Of a DNA stretch of 13,510 bases, positions 7,982 through 13,510 are shown piece by piece (the first letter of the stretch is position 1; every line of letters starts with the position of its first letter). The position numbers were made by a program, and so were the translations under genes. The notes beneath the pieces were generated by a model that was not told the origin of the DNA, did no database searches, and worked only from the letters and a program-made list of their open reading frames with translations. Location: NCBI GenBank assembly GCA_030635865.1, contig DAOVYA010000017.1, positions 1-13,510 on the forward strand, in the 5' to 3' direction. Origin of the DNA: Gammaproteobacteria bacterium. Its GTDB lineage: Bacteria > Pseudomonadota > Gammaproteobacteria > UBA9214.

Positions 7982-10378
7982 ATGAATTTCTCTCGCACCG
8001 CGCGTTTTTTGCTTTTTACGATATTGCTTGGCAGCATTGCCGTTTCAGCATTACTTATTGTTTTATATGTAAATATTGAGTCAAAATTACCGTCCACAGA
8101 GATCCTGAAAGAGGTGAAACTGCAGGAACCCCTGCGGATTTTCAGCCGGGACCGGAAATTGCTGGCGGAATTTGGCGACAAGCGCCGTACACCGGTAACC
8201 ATTGAACAGGTACCGGAAACCCTGGTGCAGGCATTCCTGGCGGCCGAGGATGACCACTTTTTTGAACATACCGGCGTGGATTTCCCGGGTTTGTTGCGTG
8301 CCGTTATCGAACTGATAATGACCGGTGAGAAGCGCAGTGGTGGAAGTACGATCACCATGCAGGTGGCGAGAAACTTCTTTCTCTCCACTGAAAAAACCTA
8401 TTTGCGCAAACTGACGGAAATCCTGCTCGCATTCAGGATCGAACACTCGCTCAGCAAGAATGACATCCTCGAACTCTATCTCAACAAGATTTACCTGGGG
8501 AATCGTGCTTACGGTGTAGAGGCTGCGGCGCGGGTGTACTACGGAAAGAGTATAAGTGACATTTCTTTGGCGCAGACGGCAATGATTGCCGCGTTGCCCA
8601 AGGCACCGTCACGGATTAACCCGATCCACAACCCCGAGGGTGCCACTGCACGGCGAAATTACATCCTGGGACGTATGCATCGTCTTGGTTATATTGACGA
8701 CGAGGCCTTTGAGACGGCAACAAATGAAGTGGATAAGGCCACGCTGCACAAGGTCCAGTCAGAGGTCAGCGCCCCTTATCTTGCTGAAATGGTGCGCAAT
8801 GAACTGGTCCGCCGTTATGGCCTGTCGGTCTATACCGCTGGCTACGAAGTTATGACGACCATTGATGCATCGAGCCAGGCAGCGGCGAACCTGGCATTGC
8901 ACAAGGCTCTGCTGGACTATAGTCGCCGGCACGGTTACCGCGGCCCTGAGGCGCAGGTTAACCTGGATGAGCTCGACGGGGAAGCCTTGCAGGAGCTGTT
9001 GGCGGGCTATCGACCGGTCGGTGGCCTGGAGGCCGGTATCGTCACCCGGATCGAGGAAAAGACGGCGACGGTATTGCTCGCCAGGCATGGAGAAATCACG
9101 GTCGAGTGGGAGGGGTTGTCGTGGGCGCGGCCTTATGTCAGTGAAAACCGGATGGGCAAGTCACCGAAACTGGCCAGTGATGTTGTGGCGCCGGGCGACA
9201 TTGTCCGGGTGTTGCAGAATCCGGATGGCGGCTGGCGGCTTGCCCAGGTCCCGAAGGTGGAAGGTGCGCTGGTATCGCTGCGCCCAGATGATGGTGCAAT
9301 CCTGGCATTGGTGGGCGGCTTTGATTACCGGCGCAGTAAATTCAACCGGGTTACACAAGCCCGGCGCCAGCCAGGTTCGAGTTTTAAACCGGTTATTTAT
9401 TCAGCGGCACTCGACAAGGGGTATACCGCGGCGAGCCTGATCAATGATGCCCCGGTGGTTTTTGATGATCCCGCGCTTGAATCAACCTGGCGGCCGGAAA
9501 ATTACAGTGGCCAGTTTTACGGGCCAACCCGGATGCGCGAAGCGCTGTACCGTTCCCGCAACCTGGTGTCGATCAGGATTCTGCGTGCAATTGGCATTTC
9601 CTATGTTGCTGAATACGCAGAGCGTTTTGGATTCTCGAAAGACCAGTTGCCCCGGGATCTGACCCTGGCGCTGGGCAGTGCCACGGTGTCACCCTTGCAG
9701 ATGGCGCGGGCCTACGCCGTGTTGGCCAATGGCGGTTACCTGGTCGAGCCATTCTTCATTCAGCGCATTTATGATCCCGACGGCAATACAGTCTTCCGGT
9801 CCAACCCTGCCCTGGTTTGCCCCGGTTGCCCGTTAGCACTGGAAGCGATTAACGAATCATCACAACCGGAAATCAATCCCGCGGAGTTGGTCATGTCTCC
9901 GCAGACTGCCTGGTTGATGACTTCCATGATGCAGGATGTTATCCAGCGTGGTACCGGGAAGAAGGCGCGGGTGTTGAACCGGACGGACCTGGCCGGTAAA
10001 ACCGGTACCACCAATGATCAGAAGGATGCCTGGTTCTCGGGATTCAACCGGTCGCTGGTGGCGGTCGTCTGGGTGGGCTTTGACAAACTGGAACCCCTGG
10101 GCCGGCAAGAGACCGGGGGCAAGGCCGCATTACCCATGTGGATTGACTACATGCGTACTGTGCTGTCAGGCGTCAAGCAGAGAAAGAGAGGGCCACCGGA
10201 AGGTCTTGTGACCGTGCGCATTGATCCTGCCAGTGGTCTTTTGGCGGGCAGTGGGCAGTCCGATGCGATTTTTGAAACCTTTCGCGAGGAATATGTACCG
10301 CAACAGACCACTGATGCAGGGGCTATGGCGATTGACAGCGGTGGGGCGGATGATGGTTCGGCCGAACAACTTTTCTAA
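7982..10378 (+). CDS. mrcA: Class A penicillin-binding protein 1A (glycosyltransferase/transpeptidase)
   Basis: Bifunctional peptidoglycan synthase, also named ponA, which polymerises lipid II and crosslinks stem peptides in the periplasm while anchored in the inner membrane. The 798-residue product has one N-terminal membrane anchor (about 9-30). The GT51 domain (about 55-230) carries catalytic E89 in AAEDDHFFEHTGVD, then GGSTITMQVARN and LYLNKIYLGNRAYGVEAAA. A PBP1A-type OB insert (about 320-425) follows. The transpeptidase domain has S466-S-F-K469, S525-R-N527 and K673-T-G675. The CPGC pair (613-616) also occurs as CPEC in E. coli PBP1a, so it is ordinary. ATG 7982 is the only start: an in-frame TGA lies eight codons upstream with no other initiation codon; its Shine-Dalgarno is poor. 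It is divergent from pilM, as in Pseudomonas from memory, and converges on mdh. Confidence 0.97.
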   Translation: MNFSRTARFLLFTILLGSIAVSALLIVLYVNIESKLPSTEILKEVKLQEPLRIFSRDRKLLAEFGDKRRTPVTIEQVPETLVQAFLAAEDDHFFEHTGVDFPGLLRAVIELIMTGEKRSGGSTITMQVARNFFLSTEKTYLRKLTEILLAFRIEHSLSKNDILELYLNKIYLGNRAYGVEAAARVYYGKSISDISLAQTAMIAALPKAPSRINPIHNPEGATARRNYILGRMHRLGYIDDEAFETATNEVDKATLHKVQSEVSAPYLAEMVRNELVRRYGLSVYTAGYEVMTTIDASSQAAANLALHKALLDYSRRHGYRGPEAQVNLDELDGEALQELLAGYRPVGGLEAGIVTRIEEKTATVLLARHGEITVEWEGLSWARPYVSENRMGKSPKLASDVVAPGDIVRVLQNPDGGWRLAQVPKVEGALVSLRPDDGAILALVGGFDYRRSKFNRVTQARRQPGSSFKPVIYSAALDKGYTAASLINDAPVVFDDPALESTWRPENYSGQFYGPTRMREALYRSRNLVSIRILRAIGISYVAEYAERFGFSKDQLPRDLTLALGSATVSPLQMARAYAVLANGGYLVEPFFIQRIYDPDGNTVFRSNPALVCPGCPLALEAINESSQPEINPAELVMSPQTAWLMTSMMQDVIQRGTGKKARVLNRTDLAGKTGTTNDQKDAWFSGFNRSLVAVVWVGFDKLEPLGRQETGGKAALPMWIDYMRTVLSGVKQRKRGPPEGLVTVRIDPASGLLAGSGQSDAIFETFREEYVPQQTTDAGAMAIDSGGADDGSAEQLF

Positions 10379-10384
10379 GTTACT

Positions 10385-10470
10385 CGTCATTGCGAGCGAA
10401 GCGAAGCAATCTCCTGAATCTGGCAGTGGATTATAGAGATTGCTGCGTCACTGCGTTCCTCGCAATGACG
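10385..10470. repeat. Imperfect palindromic dispersed repeat (CGTCATTGCGAG family)
   Basis: Termini CGTCATTGCGAG (10385-10396) and CTCGCAATGACG (10459-10470) are perfect 12-bp inverted repeats. Inner arms GCAATCTC (10406-10413) and GAGATTGC (10436-10443) are also perfectly complementary. Between these the two sides differ in length (9 versus 15 nt), and a 22-nt centre separates the arms. From memory, very similar 'GTCATTGCGAG...GCAATCTC' palindromes are dispersed between genes in many unrelated bacteria, probably as small non-autonomous mobile elements. It sits in the convergent ponA/mdh gap. RNA from either strand could fold, but no U-run follows, so a classical intrinsic terminator is not supported. 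Confidence 0.8.
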
Positions 10471-10476
10471 AATAAA

Positions 10477-10490
10477 CTCGCAGTGACAAA
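10477..10490. repeat. Degenerate tandem copy of the repeat terminus
   Basis: CTCGCAGTGACAAA (10477-10490) matches CTCGCAATGACGAA (10459-10472) at 12 of 14 positions, offset by 18 bp. It also forms a perfect 9-bp inverted repeat, CGCAGTGAC (10479-10487), with GTCACTGCG (10447-10455) inside the main element. It looks like the remnant of a second terminus or a local duplication. The rest of the gap to mdh holds only a weak CAGGG-TTT-CCCTG hairpin (10496-10508). Confidence 0.5.
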
Positions 10491-10511
10491 TGAATCAGGG
10501 TTTCCCTGGGG

Positions 10512-11432
10512 CTACAGCTGTTCCAAATCAGCGCGGATACTCTCGATTGATGCAAGGAAACCGCTTTGTTCTGTTTCATCCAGCGGTAGTTCAACAACTT
10601 GTTCAATACCATTGCGGCCAAGGATCGCCGGTACACCCGCGGTAATGTCCTGCTGTGTATATTCACCATCGAGGATGCATACACACGGCAATACCCGCCG
10701 GCGGTTGTTGGCGATTGAATCCACCATGGTAGTAATTGCAGCGGCCGGCGCGTTGTAGGCGCTGCTGGTCTGGCGCAGTGCCAGTACTTCCGCGCCACCA
10801 TGCCGGGTCTTTTCGTTGACGTGCTCGATCATATCCTGGTCGAGAAAGGTCGTGGCCGGGACCCCATTGACTGTGCTGAAACGGGTCAGCGGTACCATCA
10901 GGTCACCGTGCCCACCAATTACCATCGTATGAATGTCCTTGATGGAGATACCGGTTTCCCCGGCAATAAAACTGGCCATGCGTGAGGCATCCAGAACACC
11001 GGCCTGGCCGAATACCCGCCTGCGTTCCCATCCGGTGCGCTTCCAGGCGTGATGAGTGAGTACATCAACCGGGTTGGTGACCATTAACAGCAGGCAATCC
11101 GGTGCATGTTCAAGGACCTGATCGAGGATGCTGTCAATGACGGCCCGGTTGATGCCAAGCACGTCACTGCGCGACATGCCGGGCTTGCGCGGTGAACCCG
11201 CCGTGATAATGACCAACTCCGAATCCCTGAGCAAGGCAGGGTCGCTGCCACCGGTCACCTGGACATCAAACCCGAAAAAGGGCGCCGACTGGCGAATGTC
11301 CAGGGCCGCGCCGGCTGCCGCGCCCTCCCTGACGTCCAGCAGAACGACTTCATCACACATTCCCTGCTGTGCCAGCGTCTGTGCGGTTGATTCGCCGACC
11401 CGGCCCGCGCCTACAATGCTGATTTTATTCAT
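10512..11432 (-). CDS. mdh: NAD-dependent malate dehydrogenase, LDH-like type
   Basis: Interconverts malate and oxaloacetate with NAD in the cytoplasm (TCA cycle). The 306-residue product belongs to the lactate/malate dehydrogenase superfamily, in the LDH-like (type 3) malate dehydrogenase branch. The Rossmann motif GAGRVG is at 8-13, with D33 after LLD specifying NAD. The mobile loop AGSPRKPGMSR has R82 and R88; arginine rather than glutamine at the loop's specificity position indicates malate over lactate. Then come N120 (VTNPVDV), D148 and R151 (LDASR), and catalytic H175 in GGHGDLMVPLTRFSTVNG. ATG 11432 has AGGGA 6 nt upstream. It lies 70 nt downstream of the M48 gene on the same strand, so it may be co-transcribed or have its own promoter; a lone TATACT at 11467-11462 has no good -35. 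Malate specificity is a strong inference, not proven. Confidence 0.93.
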   Translation of the reverse strand: MNKISIVGAGRVGESTAQTLAQQGMCDEVVLLDVREGAAAGAALDIRQSAPFFGFDVQVTGGSDPALLRDSELVIITAGSPRKPGMSRSDVLGINRAVIDSILDQVLEHAPDCLLLMVTNPVDVLTHHAWKRTGWERRRVFGQAGVLDASRMASFIAGETGISIKDIHTMVIGGHGDLMVPLTRFSTVNGVPATTFLDQDMIEHVNEKTRHGGAEVLALRQTSSAYNAPAAAITTMVDSIANNRRRVLPCVCILDGEYTQQDITAGVPAILGRNGIEQVVELPLDETEQSGFLASIESIRADLEQL

Positions 11433-11502
11433 TCTGGTTCCCTGTGCGAATTAGTGCGCCAAGTATATAGGGGTCTGGCCATACAAAAACAGCCTCTTTG
11501 AT

Positions 11503-12960
11503 TTATCGGACCACTTTCAGCAATTGCGATGGTTTTGGCTCGCCGCGCGGGTACTGGTCGTTCAACAGGCGTAGCGTTTCTTCCGGGTAATTGGTGAGCG
11601 GCGATTTAAGGGCCAGCGTGGCATAGCGCGTTCCTGCGGGCGCACGGATAATCACCAGTTTCTTCCCTTCGGCCAGTTTCTTCTCCGCGCTGGTCAGTGG
11701 ATGCAGGCTTTTCGCAGTTTTCAGGGTGGCGGCGCCATACTTGCCCAGAATATTCTGCTGTTTTGCAGCACCGGCGAAAACATAAACACTGTTGCCACGA
11801 TAGACGATCGCGTAGCGCACCCGCCGCATGCCCCATGGTGTATTTGCATCGGCGATTGCCGTGTATCCCTGGAGCCCGTTGGCGCTGAATGCCTCACCGC
11901 TGCGCATCCCTTCAAGTTTCAGGCGTTGTGACATGAATTGCTGTGGCGTGATGCGCTTGTTACGGTCGGTTAAAGACACCTGGATAAGGCCATCGTTGCT
12001 GCGGGGCGTAGCGACAATTTTGTCTGGCCGGTTGTCGATACGCCAGCCTTTCGGAAAAGACAGCGAGAAGTTCAGCGGTGCGTGATAGAAATTATTGCCC
12101 CTGACGATCCCTTCCCTCGCGCTTGCGCCAAACGTCATACCATCAAGTACCCGCAGGAAGCTGTCGCGTTCAACCCGGGTAGCGTTGCCGGTTTTGTGCC
12201 TTCTTGCTGCCGCGACAACTTCCTGGAAACGTGCGTCGTTATCCGGATGAGTGGAGAACAGGCCATGGTAAACATTGGCTGCACGCCCCTCCTTTTTGGC
12301 GGTGACGACCTCAAAGGCTTCCTGGTTTTTAAGCACGCCGACGACTTCCAGCATGGCATCGGGGTCATAACCGCTCCTCGCCAGATACTGGGCTCCCAGG
12401 CGGTCGGCCTCGAGTTCGTGTTCACGGCCATAACCGCGCACGAAGGCAGTGCTGGCCAGATCGGTCAGCGTGTCCATACCCTGTATGCCGGTGGTTGCCG
12501 AGATCACGGCACCGAGAAGGCCCGTTGCTGTCGCAGTACTTTGTTGTCGCACGCTGTGACGGGCCGTGACGTGACCGATCTCGTGGCCCAGCACCGCCGC
12601 CAGTTCGGCCTCGGAATTCAGGTAGGCCAGCATACCGCGGGTGATGTAGATATAACCGCCCGGCAGGGCGAAGGCATTTACCGTGGCGCTGTCGACAATG
12701 GTGAAGCGGTAGATCAGTCCCGGGCGGTGGCTTTTGGCGGCCAGCTTTTCACCAACCCGCTGCACCAGTTCATTGAGCGCCGCATGTTCATACGCGGGCA
12801 TTTCTTCCATTATCTGCGCGCTGTATTGCCTGCCGAGATTGATTTCCTGGTCTTCTGACATCAATACAAAATCACTTTTGCCGGTCACCGGGTTGGTCGA
12901 GCAGGCAGCGAGTAACAACGATGCAGCAATGATGGCTGGCAGGCCGCTTGTGTTCTTCAT
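11503..12960 (-). CDS. M48-family zinc metalloprotease, lipoprotein
   Basis: Probable membrane-anchored periplasmic Zn protease of the M48 family (LoiP/BepA-like), of the kind involved in envelope protein quality control. The 485-residue product begins with a lipoprotein signal, lipobox LLAAC with C20, then the family-typical STNPVTGKSDFVLMS. The active site is HEIGH (H126, E127, H130), the third metal ligand E184 lies in EHELEADRLG, and STHPDND (H238) is also conserved. Residues about 290-420 (HAPLNFSLSFPKGWRI onward) are a separate domain I do not firmly recognise; its pattern is reminiscent of PsbP/DcrB-like folds. Residues about 434-484 (LVIIRAPAGTRYATLA ... LNDQYPRGEPKPSQLLKVV) resemble a LysM-like module. 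Only 3 nt separate it from the upstream nuclease stop; the AAGAG before ATG 12960 is too close to be a strong ribosome site, so coupling is likely. The exact substrate is unknown. Confidence 0.92.
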   Translation of the reverse strand: MKNTSGLPAIIAASLLLAACSTNPVTGKSDFVLMSEDQEINLGRQYSAQIMEEMPAYEHAALNELVQRVGEKLAAKSHRPGLIYRFTIVDSATVNAFALPGGYIYITRGMLAYLNSEAELAAVLGHEIGHVTARHSVRQQSTATATGLLGAVISATTGIQGMDTLTDLASTAFVRGYGREHELEADRLGAQYLARSGYDPDAMLEVVGVLKNQEAFEVVTAKKEGRAANVYHGLFSTHPDNDARFQEVVAAARRHKTGNATRVERDSFLRVLDGMTFGASAREGIVRGNNFYHAPLNFSLSFPKGWRIDNRPDKIVATPRSNDGLIQVSLTDRNKRITPQQFMSQRLKLEGMRSGEAFSANGLQGYTAIADANTPWGMRRVRYAIVYRGNSVYVFAGAAKQQNILGKYGAATLKTAKSLHPLTSAEKKLAEGKKLVIIRAPAGTRYATLALKSPLTNYPEETLRLLNDQYPRGEPKPSQLLKVVR

Positions 12961-12963
12961 CTC

Positions 12964-13510
12964 TTAAGGGTGCCCGGATTTATCATTGGAAGACGTAATG
13001 CCTGCCAGGGCTGCCGGATGTTTCACGCGCATTTGCAGACCATCCCGTACCGGTTTGATCCAGCCCCGGGTTTCTACCTGGTGTCCTTCAAGACTTTCCA
13101 GAAAACCGGGCTCGAAATTCACAATATCTTTTTTGCTGATAGTTATGACCAGTGACCCCTCTAGATTCACCAATGTTTTATGCTGTGATTGGCGTACTTC
13201 CTGTACCGTGCCGCGGATGATGTGGAATCCACGGGTATTCGGGGGTAGTGATTTACTTGCCTTCGTCTTGTGGCTGTCCAGCCCCCACAGGCCAAGACCT
13301 TCAATTCGAGCAAGGTCTTCGTGTTGTTGATAGCAGCGATGCCCCCAGGTATTGGGTGGCACCACCAGTGTCGTTGCCAGCCCCTTCTGCAACAGCTGAA
13401 CCGCAATGTTAGTACCATCTTCCGGGAAAACATGTGCCAGCTGGCGTCCGTAGTGGTCCTTGTGTTCCCGGCCGGCCTGAAGCAGCAGGGTGCGATTGTG
13501 TTTATCCAGC
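12964..13510 (-). CDS. SNase-family (thermonuclease-like) nuclease, 5' end outside window
   Basis: C-terminal 181 residues of a staphylococcal-nuclease-like protein; the frame stays open to the right window edge. An apparent start at 13392 is only an internal TTG. The visible part carries DHYGRQLAHVF, whose arginine corresponds to R87 of staphylococcal nuclease, then IAVQLLQKGLATTLVVPPN and EDLARIEGLGLWG, which close the SNase fold. The other catalytic residues (equivalents of D21, R35, D40, E43) would lie upstream and cannot be checked. A further domain follows (about GFHIIRGTVQEVRQ to GLQMRVKHPAAL), with short beta-strand-like segments suggesting an OB-like fold, as I recall in gammaproteobacterial homologues. 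The stop is 3 nt before the M48 gene. A signal peptide, and so export, cannot be judged from this fragment. In Pseudomonas, from memory, a similar nuclease lies near ponA, followed by rpmE and priA. Confidence 0.88.
   Translation of the reverse strand, partial: LDKHNRTLLLQAGREHKDHYGRQLAHVFPEDGTNIAVQLLQKGLATTLVVPPNTWGHRCYQQHEDLARIEGLGLWGLDSHKTKASKSLPPNTRGFHIIRGTVQEVRQSQHKTLVNLEGSLVITISKKDIVNFEPGFLESLEGHQVETRGWIKPVRDGLQMRVKHPAALAGITSSNDKSGHP

Noticed and set aside
9815..9830. CPGC cysteine pair in the periplasmic part of PBP1A as a novel redox motif
   Set aside because: E. coli PBP1a has a CPEC pair at the equivalent place, so this is a family trait.
10496..10508. CAGGG-TTT-CCCTG hairpin just after the mdh stop as an intrinsic terminator
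   Set aside because: The stem is only 5 bp and no U-run follows on the mdh-sense strand.
11462..11489. Promoter between the M48 gene and mdh
   Set aside because: A good -10-like TATACT is present on the minus strand, but the nearest -35-like TTGTAT is only 13 bp away and nothing acceptable lies at 16-18 bp. Too weak to list as a feature.
12082..12858. 258-codon open frame on the plus strand
   Set aside because: It lies entirely antisense to the M48 gene, whose lipobox, HEIGH and family pattern are clear. The antisense translation shows no recognisable domain and no ribosome site.

Overview
This is a chromosomal core-genome segment from a gammaproteobacterium. I infer this from the type IV pilus order pilM-N-O-P-Q followed by aroK-aroB, with ponA divergent from pilM and an SNase-type nuclease further out. 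That order matches, from memory, the pilMNOPQ/ponA region of Pseudomonas and relatives. Base composition is moderate and even, and I see no phage, transposase or CRISPR signal. Genus is not determinable; an environmental, possibly Chromatiales-like lineage is a guess.

Layout. On the minus strand, read from 7737 down to 1, is a tight operon: pilM, pilN, pilO, pilP, pilQ (pilus alignment complex and outer-membrane secretin), aroK and aroB (shikimate kinase and 3-dehydroquinate synthase), then a dGTPase-like HD hydrolase cut by the left edge. pilM-pilN are 1 nt apart, pilN/pilO and pilO/pilP overlap by 4 nt, and aroB and dgt are separated by a stop and two codons in the same frame. A near-consensus sigma70 promoter (7788-7816) drives this operon. 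Across a 244-bp divergent intergenic region, ponA (mrcA, class A penicillin-binding protein) runs on the plus strand to 10378. It converges with a second minus-strand group read from the right edge: an SNase-family nuclease (5' end missing), an M48 lipoprotein metalloprotease, and an LDH-like malate dehydrogenase. The ponA/mdh convergent gap holds an imperfect palindromic repeat of the dispersed 'CGTCATTGCGAG' type.

Functionally, PilM (cytoplasmic), PilN/PilO (inner membrane), PilP (lipoprotein) and PilQ (secretin) form the trans-envelope conduit for type IV pili. PonA builds the peptidoglycan this conduit crosses. AroK/AroB feed chorismate synthesis, and the dGTPase-like protein acts on dNTPs. 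The M48 lipoprotein is probably an envelope quality-control protease.

I found no convincing undescribed multi-gene system. The items most worth a second look are: a perfect 9-bp hairpin that places the aroK start codon in its loop; mdh where I recall malic enzyme lying next to ponA in Pseudomonas; the M48 lipoprotein with a LysM-like tail; and the composite repeat between ponA and mdh.
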